Assembly: GCF_002896965.1 (NCBI RefSeq)
Contig: NZ_LYMM01000031.1
Location: forward strand, 1-64,000
DNA length: 64,000 bases
Reading direction: 5' to 3'
Origin: Novosphingobium guangzhouense
GTDB lineage: Bacteria > Pseudomonadota > Alphaproteobacteria > Sphingomonadales > Sphingomonadaceae
A program made the translations under genes and the position numbers. Below the pieces are notes generated by a model. It was not told the DNA's origin. It saw only the letters and a program-made list of their open reading frames with translations, and ran no database searches. This document shows positions 42,183-50,889 of this stretch, piece after piece. Within the stretch, counting starts at the first letter, position 1, and the number at the start of each line of letters is the position of its first letter.

Positions 42183-42263
42183 CGCTTCATCATAGGACGC
42201 TTGCGCATCGGGCGGTCGCGCGTGCAATCTTATGAGCGCCGCCGCAGGGTTTTTCCGCCCCGT

Positions 42264-42836
42264 TTACACCGCCATTTCGTGGCAGGTGATGCGCGGATCG
42301 GTGCGCGGGTCGTCGAGCAGCGGCCAGTTGGCGTCCTTGTCCGAGATCACCGAGACGGGGAACGGCCAGTCGATCGCCAGCGCCGGATCGTTCCACCGCA
42401 GGCCGCGCTCTGCCTCCGGGGCGTAGGCGGCGGATACCAGGTAACTGACCTCCACATCGTCGGTCAGGGTCTGGAAGGCATGGGCGAAGCCCTCGGGCAC
42501 ATAGAGCTGGCGGCGGTTCTGCGCGCTCAGTTCGAAGCCTTCGTGCTGCAGGAAGCTGGGCGATCCGGGGCGGATGTCGACGATCACGTCAAGGATCGCC
42601 CCGCGCACGCAGCGCACCAGCTTTACTTCGCGGTGTGGCGGCAACTGGAAATGCATGCCCCGCACAGTGCCCCTTTCGGCAGAGGTGGACATGTTCTGCT
42701 GCACGAACGTGGTGACCAGCCCTTCGGCCGCGAATTCTGCGGCGCACATGGTCCTTGCGAACACGCCCCGTTCGTCGCCGCGCTGGTCCAGCTCGATGAG
42801 GCGGGCATCGGCAAGGGTGGTGCGATGAAATTTCAT
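42264..42836 (-). CDS. RmlC-like sugar-nucleotide epimerase
   Basis: Cupin-fold protein of 190 residues in the dTDP-4-dehydrorhamnose 3,5-epimerase family. The catalytic His is in TVRGMHFQLPPH and the conserved Tyr pair in EVSYLVSAAYAPEAERGLRWNDPALAIDWP (residues 125-155 in pieces). No other rhamnose gene is near, and the operon contains a CDP-glucose pyrophosphorylase, so it most likely epimerises a CDP-linked keto-sugar. Its start overlaps the stop of the SAF oxidoreductase (ATGA). It ends 81 bp before fliK on the same strand. Confidence 0.87.
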   Translation of the reverse strand: MKFHRTTLADARLIELDQRGDERGVFARTMCAAEFAAEGLVTTFVQQNMSTSAERGTVRGMHFQLPPHREVKLVRCVRGAILDVIVDIRPGSPSFLQHEGFELSAQNRRQLYVPEGFAHAFQTLTDDVEVSYLVSAAYAPEAERGLRWNDPALAIDWPFPVSVISDKDANWPLLDDPRTDPRITCHEMAV

Positions 42837-44218
42837 GGGGTGCTCTCCACCAGTTCGGGTCGGGACGGGAAATGTTCGCGCTGCTGGGCGTAGAGGCGAT
42901 CGATCAGGCGGTCCGGCGGGAACACCACGTCGTCGAACGTCAGCGGCGTGTCGCGGGGCACCGGACGGCGTAGCCGGGTGCCAAGCGCCAGCCCCACCGG
43001 AAGCAGCCCGGCAGCTTCGATCACATCATGGTTCTCGGCCACGCCATAGACCTCGAAGCCCCCGAAGTCCGCGATCAGGTCACCCGCGGCAAGATCCTGC
43101 TTGGCCAGCGCGATCACGCCCACTTTCGGGCCGCCCATCGGAGTCAGCACCGGATCGCCGAACAGCGCGGCGCGGGCGATCGAATTGGGCACTTCGAAAT
43201 GGCAGAGGTGATAGGGCGTATAGAAGCAGTAGTACGGCCCCTTCCCCAGCTTGTAGAGATCGAGGAAATGCTGCTGGCGCGGGTCGTCGTGCGTGCCCAG
43301 CACGAAGACGCCCGGCCCCGGTCTTGCGCCGACGACGTAATCCACAAGCCCCGATCCGGCGCCGCTGTTCCCCCCGTCCCCGGCCTTGGCCCCGTCCCCG
43401 GCCCCGGCCGCATCGAGGGCCTGCGCAAAGGCATGGATGGTCTCTTCCAGCGGGACGAGCGGGGCCGTGGGATCGCCGCCGGAGAAATCAGGGCCGATCA
43501 TGCCGCGCCGCGCCACCCGGAAATCGCAGCCGTTGGCGACGATGGCCTGTTCGAAAGAGATCTTGGTGCCATCGGCGAAGCTGGCGACCATGGCCGGCTT
43601 CTGCCCCCAGCGCGCGGCGAAGGCGGCCTGCGTCTCCGGGTTGCGGTAGGGGTCGTGCAGGCCCTTGATATTGCCCGCAAGCCGGGGCGTTACCCCCAGC
43701 CCGCGCACGGTTCGCACAAGGTTCATCTGCACGCCGGGCTGATCGCCGTCCGAGAAGGTGTAAAGCACACCTGCGCGGTCGGCGTGGACTTTCAGGATCG
43801 GCCCGACCGTCCCGTCGAGTTCGGCGTTCATGTGGACGACATGCTTGCCCGCCGCAATCGCGGCCAGCACCGCACCGGCGGCATAGTCGACCGATCCGGT
43901 CACCTCGACCACGACGTCGACCCCGTCTGCGGCCGCCAGTTCGAAGACGTCATCGGTGGCAACCGGGGTGCCGGCGGCGATCGCCCGCTCGATGTTGCGC
44001 AGGCCCGCGGTCATCACCGGCTCGCAGCCCGCATCGGCCAGCGCCTGCCACGCCTTTTCCGGGTGGCGATTGGCGACGCCGACAACCTTCATGCCCGGTG
44101 TCGATCGCACGATCTGCCGGACGATCGCGGCGCCCTGGAAACCGGCGCCGATCACGGCGACGCGGATCTGCCGCCCTTCTGCCTCGCATGCGGCGAGTGC
44201 GGTATCGACAAGGATCAC
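42833..44218 (-). CDS. NAD(P)-dependent oxidoreductase with SAF-type domain
   Basis: A 461-residue protein related to homoserine dehydrogenase. The N-terminal nucleotide-binding fold is VAVIGAGFQGAAIVRQIV, followed by VDVVVEVTGSVDYAAGAVLAAIAAGKHVV in pieces; the C-terminal part has a SAF-like domain (AKQDLAAGDLIADFGGFEVYGV). Such proteins occur in operons for unusual surface sugars next to rfbF-like and rmlC-like genes, but their reaction is not settled. A Gly/Ala/Asp low-complexity insert (about residues 280-300) comes from a CCGGGG-rich DNA tract. GTG 44218 is preceded by GGAG at 8 bases. Confidence 0.8.
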   Translation of the reverse strand: MILVDTALAACEAEGRQIRVAVIGAGFQGAAIVRQIVRSTPGMKVVGVANRHPEKAWQALADAGCEPVMTAGLRNIERAIAAGTPVATDDVFELAAADGVDVVVEVTGSVDYAAGAVLAAIAAGKHVVHMNAELDGTVGPILKVHADRAGVLYTFSDGDQPGVQMNLVRTVRGLGVTPRLAGNIKGLHDPYRNPETQAAFAARWGQKPAMVASFADGTKISFEQAIVANGCDFRVARRGMIGPDFSGGDPTAPLVPLEETIHAFAQALDAAGAGDGAKAGDGGNSGAGSGLVDYVVGARPGPGVFVLGTHDDPRQQHFLDLYKLGKGPYYCFYTPYHLCHFEVPNSIARAALFGDPVLTPMGGPKVGVIALAKQDLAAGDLIADFGGFEVYGVAENHDVIEAAGLLPVGLALGTRLRRPVPRDTPLTFDDVVFPPDRLIDRLYAQQREHFPSRPELVESTP

Positions 44219-44222
44219 AGGC

Positions 44223-44996
44223 TCAACTCCATACGCGCCATTGCGGACCGGAGGCCCAGAGATCTTCGAGCAGGTGCTTGTCGCGCAGCGTGTCCATGCT
44301 CTGCCAGAAGCCGGTGTGGGGATAGCTGGCCAGCTTGCCGCGTTCGATCAGCCGGTCCATCGGTTCGGCTTCCAGCACGGTGTCGTCGCCGTCGATGAGG
44401 TCCAGCATCTCGGGTTCGCAGACGAAGAAGCCCCCGTTGATCAGGCCGCCGTCGGCCACGCCCTTTTCCCGGAAACCGGCCACGCGCGCGCCGTCGTCGC
44501 TCAGGCGCAGCGCGCCGAAGCGGCCCGGCTGCACCACTGCGGTCAGGGTGCACCAGACATCGGAACTGCGGTGCGAAGCCACCAGCGCGTTGATATCGAC
44601 ATTGGAAAGGCCATCGCCATACGTGAGGCAGAACGTTCCGCCATCAAGATGCTGGCGCGCGCGCCGCAGTCTGCCGCCGGTCATCGAATTGCTGCCGGTA
44701 TCGAGCACGGTGACGCGCCAATCCTCGGCGGCACTGTCCGACCATTCGACCTGGCCCTTGGCAAGATCGACGGTGAAGTCGCAGTTCGCCGTGCGATAGC
44801 GCATGAAATAGTCGCGGATGTAATCGACCTTGTAGCCGCCAAGGATCACGAAATCGCGCAGGCCGAAATGCGCATAATATTTCATGATGTGCCACATGAT
44901 CGGGCGGCCGCCGATCTCCACCATCGGTTTGGGCCGGACGGTCGTTTCTTCGGTCAGCCGGGTGCCGAACCCGCCGGCCAGAATGGCAACCTTCAT
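44223..44996 (-). CDS. rfbF: Glucose-1-phosphate cytidylyltransferase
   Basis: Makes CDP-glucose from CTP and glucose 1-phosphate. The 257 residues begin AILAGGFGTRLTEET and carry the nucleotide-binding KPMVEIGGRPIMWHIMKYY and the metal/substrate block LTYGDGLSNVDI, with INGGFFVCEPEMLD later; all fit RfbF rather than RmlA. The start overlaps the stop of the SDR gene (ATGA), and its stop is 4 bp before the SAF oxidoreductase. This step commits the operon to a CDP-linked sugar. Confidence 0.93.
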   Translation of the reverse strand: MKVAILAGGFGTRLTEETTVRPKPMVEIGGRPIMWHIMKYYAHFGLRDFVILGGYKVDYIRDYFMRYRTANCDFTVDLAKGQVEWSDSAAEDWRVTVLDTGSNSMTGGRLRRARQHLDGGTFCLTYGDGLSNVDINALVASHRSSDVWCTLTAVVQPGRFGALRLSDDGARVAGFREKGVADGGLINGGFFVCEPEMLDLIDGDDTVLEAEPMDRLIERGKLASYPHTGFWQSMDTLRDKHLLEDLWASGPQWRVWS

Positions 44997-46042
44997 GCGG
45001 CATCCTTCCAGTAGAGGCCATCGTCGAGCCGCCCCTCGGCCCGGTGGCGGGCCAGTTCGTGCAGCCGGATCAGCTGCGAATTGCGGTAGTCGGCGTTGGA
45101 AAAGCCGATCGCCTGAAGCCCGCTTACCAGCGCGCGAATGGAAGCCCGAAGGTCCATCAGGGGCTGGTGATCGGGCGCAAGGCCGCGATAGAGGCTGAAA
45201 TCGACCTTGTACGAACGGCTGTCCGCCGGTGCATCATGGTTGATCGAAACTTGCGTGCCCGGCAGCGCCTCGGCCACGGCCTGGGCCAGTTCCGACACCT
45301 GATAATTGGCCTCGTCGCGCCCGGCATTGACGGCAAGATAGCGCCCGCCATCGGCGGCATCGCGCGCCACTGCCCACTCTATCGCGCGGGCCATGTCGGT
45401 GGTGTCGATCAGTGGCCGCCAGGGCGAACCGTCGCTCAGCACCGTGATGCGTCCGGTCGACAGCGCGCCCGCCACGAAGTCGTTGAGCACAAGGTCAAGG
45501 CGCAGGCGGTCCGACATCCCGCAGGCCGTGGCAAAGCGCAGGCACGTGACGGTCATGTCGCCGTCCAGCCCGGCCAGCCCCTGTTCGGTGCCGATCTTCG
45601 ACAGGGCATAGGCGGTAATCGGGTTGAGCGGGTCGCTCTCGCGCCGGGCGGGGCCTTGCGCGATGCCGTAGACGCTGCAGCTTGATGCAAAGACGTAGTT
45701 GCGCACGCCTGCCGCCGCGGCCATCCGGGCCAGCGCCAGCGACGAATCCTGATTGATGGAGCGGGTCACTTCGGCAAAGGCATCGCCCATCGGATCGTTG
45801 GAGATCGCGGCCAGTTGCACCACCGCGTCGCACCCTTCGACAAGGCTTTCGGGGATTTGGCGCACGTCGCCGAAATACTGCGCATCCAGCACCCGCTCGG
45901 GCAGGGCGCCGCCGCCCGAAAGGCAATGGGCGAAATAGCCCGTATCGAAGCCGACGATGCACGCATCGGGCCAGGCATGGCGAAGCTGCCGGATGACGGC
46001 GGGGCCTACGTAGCCCATGTTTCCTGTAACAAGAATGCGCAC
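44993..46042 (-). CDS. NAD-dependent epimerase/dehydratase (extended SDR)
   Basis: Sugar-nucleotide modifying short-chain dehydrogenase of 349 residues. It has the extended-SDR N-terminus VTGNMGYVGPAVIRQL and the catalytic YALSKIGTE (Tyr-x-x-x-Lys). It is not clearly a CDP-glucose 4,6-dehydratase; the exact reaction on the CDP-sugar cannot be told. GGGAGG stands 5 bases before GTG 46042; another GTG at 46048 overlaps the stop of the glycosyltransferase gene. The operon is glycosyltransferase, SDR, rfbF, SAF oxidoreductase, rmlC-like. Confidence 0.85.
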   Translation of the reverse strand: MRILVTGNMGYVGPAVIRQLRHAWPDACIVGFDTGYFAHCLSGGGALPERVLDAQYFGDVRQIPESLVEGCDAVVQLAAISNDPMGDAFAEVTRSINQDSSLALARMAAAAGVRNYVFASSCSVYGIAQGPARRESDPLNPITAYALSKIGTEQGLAGLDGDMTVTCLRFATACGMSDRLRLDLVLNDFVAGALSTGRITVLSDGSPWRPLIDTTDMARAIEWAVARDAADGGRYLAVNAGRDEANYQVSELAQAVAEALPGTQVSINHDAPADSRSYKVDFSLYRGLAPDHQPLMDLRASIRALVSGLQAIGFSNADYRNSQLIRLHELARHRAEGRLDDGLYWKDAA

Positions 46043-46044
46043 AT

Positions 46045-47109
46045 TCACCTCCCGATCTGCAGGACGTTGGATGGCTCGGCCATGATGGCCGGGGGATGTT
46101 CCGGCGGGTGTTCCGCCGAGTGCGGCGCAGGCCCTGCGCCAGTCGCGACGGTCAGCCTGCTGCGCAGGTCGTCGGACAGGAATTCGATGCCGGTCTGGTC
46201 GAAGCTTCTGGAAAAGCGCGCTTCGTCCGGTCGGAAGAAGAAGCCTGCCACGATGCCCCGGCACAGGATCGTCGCCTTGCCCACTTTCCCGCGCGCCGTC
46301 AGTCGCAGCGCATGATACAGCCGCCCCCGCGCATGGCGCATCGCGGCGCGCCGGGACTGGTGGGTCAGCATCCAGTAGATCGTGTTGCGTTCGAGAAAGC
46401 GGAACCAGGCAAGCCGGGGTCCGGGCGGTTCGCGCCGGATATCCAGCATGCCGGGCTGGGCACGCACATGCGTCACTTCGCTGCGCGCGACGAGATATCC
46501 GGGCTGCTCGCGCGTGACGCGCAGGGTGAATTCGGAATCCTCTCCCCAGATGAACATCGAACCGAGCGGATATCCGTGATCGTCGAAGACCCGCTTCGGG
46601 ATAAGGATCGACACGAAAGTGGCCCGCCGTACCGGCGCAAGACCGCGGCCAAGCTGCAGCGGCCAGTTGGCATAGTCGAGCGCGTTGCGGGTCCGGTCGA
46701 TGTCCGGCACGTTGGTCAGCATGCCGTTCGGCGCGCGCGCCAGCGACAGTACGAACGGCGGTGCGAAGCCCTGTTCGTGCAGCTCGTCTCGGGCCGCCAG
46801 CAACTGCTCCAGTGCCTGCGGTTCGGGGATCACGTCATCGTCCATCAGCCAGATGTGATCGGCACCCGATGCCACCGCGAGCCGGGTGGCCAGGTTGAAC
46901 CCTCCGGCAGCGCCCGTATTCTCCGCAAGCCGGCAGACGTCGACGTCCGGATAATCGGATTGCAGCATGGACGTGGAATTGTCCGAACCGCCATTGTCGA
47001 TAACTAGAATATGAGAAACGGCAACGGTCTGAATTCTTATTGCATCCAGACAACTTTTAAGAAGATCGCGTCGGTTGAACGTGAGGACGACTGCGAAAAT
47101 GCCTGCCAT
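46045..47109 (-). CDS. Family 2 glycosyltransferase
   Basis: GT-A glycosyltransferase of 354 residues. It starts VVLTFNRRDLLKSCLDAI, has the nucleotide/metal motif LMDDDVIPEP and a later acidic block FIWGEDSEFTLRV. The pattern resembles galactofuranosyltransferase-like GT2 enzymes. It heads the CDP-sugar operon, so it probably transfers the finished CDP-sugar to a glycan or protein acceptor. The C-terminus (residues 325-345) is Pro/His/Glu-rich. Confidence 0.87.
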   Translation of the reverse strand: MAGIFAVVLTFNRRDLLKSCLDAIRIQTVAVSHILVIDNGGSDNSTSMLQSDYPDVDVCRLAENTGAAGGFNLATRLAVASGADHIWLMDDDVIPEPQALEQLLAARDELHEQGFAPPFVLSLARAPNGMLTNVPDIDRTRNALDYANWPLQLGRGLAPVRRATFVSILIPKRVFDDHGYPLGSMFIWGEDSEFTLRVTREQPGYLVARSEVTHVRAQPGMLDIRREPPGPRLAWFRFLERNTIYWMLTHQSRRAAMRHARGRLYHALRLTARGKVGKATILCRGIVAGFFFRPDEARFSRSFDQTGIEFLSDDLRSRLTVATGAGPAPHSAEHPPEHPPAIMAEPSNVLQIGR

Positions 47110-47235
47110 TTCACATTTCCATCACCTGTTTTCACGATTTCGACTACAGCTTTGCGCATATGCAAAAACGGGTCAACGGACGAAAGGAGGTACTTCGTTA
47201 GTGTAATGGCCCCCCACCGGAATTGAGGATACCCC
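47110..47235. promoter_or_regulatory. Divergent promoter region
   Basis: This 126-bp gap between two divergent genes is clearly more AT-rich than its flanks and should contain the promoters of the CDP-sugar operon (leftward) and of the FAD oxidoreductase (rightward). GAGGA at 47225-47229 is the ribosome binding site of the latter. No sequence element could be assigned to a known factor. Confidence 0.45.
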
Positions 47236-48342
47236 ATGGGGATGATGCAATTCGACTGCGCCATCATCGGAGCCGGTATCGTGGGCCTTGCGATCGCGCG
47301 GGCGCTTGCGAACACGGGAATGTCGGTCGTCCTGATCGAACAGGAGGGCCGCATTGCCGGGGGCATCAGTTCGCGCAACAGCGGGGTTATCCACGCCGGG
47401 ATCTACTATCCGCCGGGATCGCTGAAGGCCCGGCTATGCGTGGAGGGGCGCGAGCGGCTTTACGACTTCTGCGCCCGCGCCGGTGTGCCGCACCGCAAGG
47501 TCGGCAAGCTGATATTCGCTGCCGGTCCCGAACAGTCTGCCGAACTGGATCGGCTTTCAGCCAATGCGGCCGCGGGCGGGGTCGACGATCTGGTCCGGCT
47601 CGATGCAGCGCAGATCCGCCGGATGGAGCCCGCGCTCGACAGCCGGGACTGCCTGTTCTCTCCGTCCACAGGCATCGTCGATGTGGCAGCGCTTGCGCTT
47701 GCGTTGCTGGGCGAGGCAGAGGCATCCGGCGCGCTGCTGGCGCTGCGCACGCCGGTAGAGCGTATCGAGCAGGCCGCCGGCATCTGGCGCGTCCACCTTG
47801 CCGAAGAGGAAGAGCCGGTCGAGGCGGCATGGGTGGTCAATTGCGCGGGGCTGTCCGCCGTGGCGCTGGCCGGGACGATCGAGGCGCTCAGCCCCCCTGC
47901 CCTGCCCGTCATGCGTTATGCCAAGGGGGTCTACTTCGCCTATTCGGGCCGTCATCCCTTCAACCATCTGGTCTACCCGCTGCCCGAGCCCGGAGGACTG
48001 GGGGTGCATCTTACGCTGGACCTTGACGGAGCGATCCGCTTCGGCCCGGACGTAGAGTGGATCGATGCAGTCGATTATCAGGTGCCCGCCGACCGGCACG
48101 CCGCATTCGCCACCGCCGCGCAGCGCATCTGGCCCGAACTCGATCCCGATCGGCTGCATCCAGACTTTGCAGGCGTGCGCCCCAAGATATCGGGCAAGGG
48201 CCAGCCCAACGCCGATTTCGTCATATCCGGGCCGGAGGATCACCGCCTGCCGGGCCTCGTCAACCTGTTCGGCATCGAATCGCCGGGCCTGACCTCCTCG
48301 CTGGCGATCGGTGAGCATGTACGCGGCATGATCGTGCACTAA
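47236..48342 (+). CDS. FAD-dependent oxidoreductase, L-2-hydroxyglutarate dehydrogenase-like
   Basis: Flavoprotein of 368 residues in the DAO group, closest in pattern to LhgO/L-2-hydroxyglutarate dehydrogenase. The FAD fold is CAIIGAGIVGLAIARALA, followed by the family block SRNSGVIHAGIYYPPGSLKARLCVEG (residues 46-71 in pieces), and it ends with LVNLFGIESPGLTSSLAIGEHV. It could oxidise a 2-hydroxy acid and feed electrons to the membrane. Its place beside sugar genes leaves a biosynthetic role possible. Confidence 0.87.
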   Translation: MGMMQFDCAIIGAGIVGLAIARALANTGMSVVLIEQEGRIAGGISSRNSGVIHAGIYYPPGSLKARLCVEGRERLYDFCARAGVPHRKVGKLIFAAGPEQSAELDRLSANAAAGGVDDLVRLDAAQIRRMEPALDSRDCLFSPSTGIVDVAALALALLGEAEASGALLALRTPVERIEQAAGIWRVHLAEEEEPVEAAWVVNCAGLSAVALAGTIEALSPPALPVMRYAKGVYFAYSGRHPFNHLVYPLPEPGGLGVHLTLDLDGAIRFGPDVEWIDAVDYQVPADRHAAFATAAQRIWPELDPDRLHPDFAGVRPKISGKGQPNADFVISGPEDHRLPGLVNLFGIESPGLTSSLAIGEHVRGMIVH

Positions 48343-48476
48343 GGCCCTAATGAAATGAAATGCGGTCCTGAAAAACGGAAGAAAACGCAAAGTATGGACC
48401 TGGAATATAAAGCGCGAACATAATCAACAACGTCACCTACCGGCGGGTGAAGTGACATCAGTACGTGAGGGTGCTC

Positions 48477-49502
48477 ATGCCTTTGTTGTCTATATGCATC
48501 CCCACCTACAACCGGTCGGCCTGTCTTGCCGAACTTCTCGACAGTATCGCGGCGCAGGATACGCCGGATCTGGAGGTGGTGGTGGCCGACGATGCCTCTC
48601 CCGACGATACCGTAGAGGTGATGGGCCGCTATGCAGGCAGGTTCGCGCACTTCGTCCCCATGCTGCAGGCGCGCAATGTCGGCGTGGACCGCAACATCGC
48701 CGCTGTGACCGCGCGCGCGACGGGGGACTATATCTGGCTGTTCGGCGACGACGACAGGCTTGAACCGGGCGGTATCGGGCGCGTGCTGGCGGCGCTTTCG
48801 CGCTGGCCGGACATGATCGCGCTGACCGTCGGGGTCGTGGACTATGATCCGACGCTGCGGAATATCACCGGCATCCGCCGCATGCCGCCCACGCAGCACC
48901 TTGTCGGTGCCGGGGCGGCGTTCAGTCGGTTCGCGGAGCTGCTGGGCTATATCTCGGCCACGCTGGTGCGCCGGGCGGAGTGGAACATCGCGGCGGCCGA
49001 TCCACGCGCGGTGGCGATGACCAATCTCTATTCGCAGGTCTACATCGCCGGACTTGCGGTGGGCGCGACCGGCGGGTGGGGCGTGCTTGCGGAGCCTTGC
49101 GTGAACTTCCGGTCCGGCAATGACCAGCTCAAGCGCCGGGTCGGTTGGCTGGAGCGCCTGCGCATCGACGTGCGCGGTTACGACGAGATCGCCCGCCTGC
49201 TGTTCCCCGATCGCCCGGCGGTGCAAAGGGCGGCGGCGCGGCGCGTGTTCGACACGCATGTGATCGCCCGCATCGTCAACGCCAAGACCGAAGGCGCAAG
49301 CGGGCAGGAGATCGTACAGGCGGCGCGCTACTTATGCGGGCGCTACGCATCGTATCCGTCTTACTGGATCAAGGGCCTGCCGCTGCTGCTGGCCCCGCGA
49401 AGCCCGGTCCGCGCGTGCCGCAGGGCCTATCAGCGCCTGTCCCGCAGGTCGGGCGTTCACCGGGCCCGGCAATTCTGTGCGGACGCCGCGAAAGCCTTGT
49501 AA
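48477..49502 (+). CDS. Family 2 glycosyltransferase
   Basis: GT-A glycosyltransferase of 341 residues, beginning LLSICIPTYNRSACLAELLDSI with the metal motif WLFGDDDRLEPG and a later acidic region. GAGG at 48467-48470 points to ATG 48477; GTG codons at 48465 and 48471 are alternatives. The C-terminal 70 residues are Arg-rich with a hydrophobic patch and may contact the membrane. First gene of the rightward polysaccharide series. Confidence 0.87.
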   Translation: MPLLSICIPTYNRSACLAELLDSIAAQDTPDLEVVVADDASPDDTVEVMGRYAGRFAHFVPMLQARNVGVDRNIAAVTARATGDYIWLFGDDDRLEPGGIGRVLAALSRWPDMIALTVGVVDYDPTLRNITGIRRMPPTQHLVGAGAAFSRFAELLGYISATLVRRAEWNIAAADPRAVAMTNLYSQVYIAGLAVGATGGWGVLAEPCVNFRSGNDQLKRRVGWLERLRIDVRGYDEIARLLFPDRPAVQRAAARRVFDTHVIARIVNAKTEGASGQEIVQAARYLCGRYASYPSYWIKGLPLLLAPRSPVRACRRAYQRLSRRSGVHRARQFCADAAKAL

Positions 49503-49546
49503 ACTTCACGCAGGGAGTATGTGTCATCGGCCTGTTCACCTCCATC

Positions 49547-50872
49547 GTGCGCCATACCGCCCCGGCTGACGAGGGCGAGGCTTTCAGCGATTTCGGGCAG
49601 CTGCGATCCTTTGAGGGGGCCAGGACGGCGGCATCGGCAAACTTGATCCCCGGCCTGAACCGCGGCCTTATCCCCGGCGCCCTGCGGCACTTGCTGGCCT
49701 ACGAACCCGTGCTGCCGACAACGGACGCGCTTGCGCCCTATCTTCGCCAGATCGACCGGTCGCGGATGTATTCGAACCAGGGGCCGCTGGTGAAGGGGCT
49801 GCAGCACCGGCTTCAGACGCTGCTGGGCATCGGCGAGGGCACGACGGTCGCCACGAATTCGGGGACCGGCGCACTTGTGGCCGCGATCCTTGCCCATGCG
49901 GGAAGCGCAGATCCGGCGCGGCCTTATGCCATCTGCCCTGCCCATACCTTCGTGGCGACGGCGCTGGCGGCGGCGCAATGCGGCTATCGGCCATGGCTGG
50001 CAGACGTCTGCGAGGATAGCTGGACGCTCGACCCGGATCGTCTGGCCGACCATCCGATGCTGCATCAGGTGGGCCTTGTGGTGCCGGTCTGCGCTTATGG
50101 CCGCCCGCTGGATGTGGCGCGCTGGGCGCGGTTTCAGGCGGCCACCGGCATCCCGGTCGTCATCGATGCCGCCTCTGCGGTAGAGGCGCTGGTCGACGGC
50201 ACGATGACGTGCCACCCGCAGATCCCGATCGCGCTCAGCTTTCATGCCACCAAGGTGCTGGGCTGCGGCGAAGGCGGCTGTGTGGTCTTGCCCGACCCCG
50301 CCCTCCTTGCCCGCGTGACGCAGACGACGAATTTCGGCTTCATGGGATCGCGCGATTGCCAGTCCGTCAGCTTCAACGGCAAGATGAGCGAATACCACGC
50401 CGCCGTGGCGCTGGCCGAACTGGATGGCTGGGCCGCCAAGCGGGCCGATTTCGCCCGCATCGCCAGAACCTATCACAGTGCCTTGCAACAGGCGGGGGTG
50501 GCGATGGATGCGCTTGTTCTGCACCCGCAGATCGCGTCGAATTATGTGCTCTATCGCTGCGCCGGGGGGGCGATGGCGGAGCATCTGCGTCTGGCGCTGG
50601 CCGATGCCGCCGTCGAGGCGCGGTTCTGGTATGGCGGCGGCCTGCATCGGCACAGCTACCTGATCGACGCCCCGTGCGACGATCTGCCGGTGAGCGAGCG
50701 TCTGTCGGCAACGCTGCTCGGCCTGCCGATGGGGGCGGCCATGACGGCAGGCGATGTGGCCCGCGTGGTCGCGGTGCTGGTTGCGGTGCTGGTCGGTGCG
50801 CCTGCGTCGGACCATCTGGCGCAGCCGGTATGGGACAGGGCCGCCCCCATCCCCGCGTCCGTCCCCGCCTGA
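49547..50872 (+). CDS. DegT/DnrJ/EryC1 aminotransferase, start uncertain
   Basis: PLP-dependent sugar aminotransferase family protein, 441 residues from this GTG. It has the family N-terminal region (YLRQIDRSRMYSNQGPLVKGL), NSGTGALVAA, and the PLP Lys in SFHATKVLGCGEGGCVV. Such enzymes aminate keto-sugars. The start is a problem: a good AGGGA followed by ATG (49519) reads in another frame and soon meets a stop, while the in-frame candidates are GTG 49547 or rarer codons. A small indel near the 5' end, or an unusual start, is possible. Confidence 0.8.
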   Translation: MRHTAPADEGEAFSDFGQLRSFEGARTAASANLIPGLNRGLIPGALRHLLAYEPVLPTTDALAPYLRQIDRSRMYSNQGPLVKGLQHRLQTLLGIGEGTTVATNSGTGALVAAILAHAGSADPARPYAICPAHTFVATALAAAQCGYRPWLADVCEDSWTLDPDRLADHPMLHQVGLVVPVCAYGRPLDVARWARFQAATGIPVVIDAASAVEALVDGTMTCHPQIPIALSFHATKVLGCGEGGCVVLPDPALLARVTQTTNFGFMGSRDCQSVSFNGKMSEYHAAVALAELDGWAAKRADFARIARTYHSALQQAGVAMDALVLHPQIASNYVLYRCAGGAMAEHLRLALADAAVEARFWYGGGLHRHSYLIDAPCDDLPVSERLSATLLGLPMGAAMTAGDVARVVAVLVAVLVGAPASDHLAQPVWDRAAPIPASVPA

Positions 50873-50889
50873 CGGCGCCGGGACTTCCA

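Noticed and set aside
47110..47235. Possible small gene in the AT-rich divergent gap
   Set aside because: Short frames here have no ribosome binding site and no protein-like composition; the stretch fits a promoter region better.
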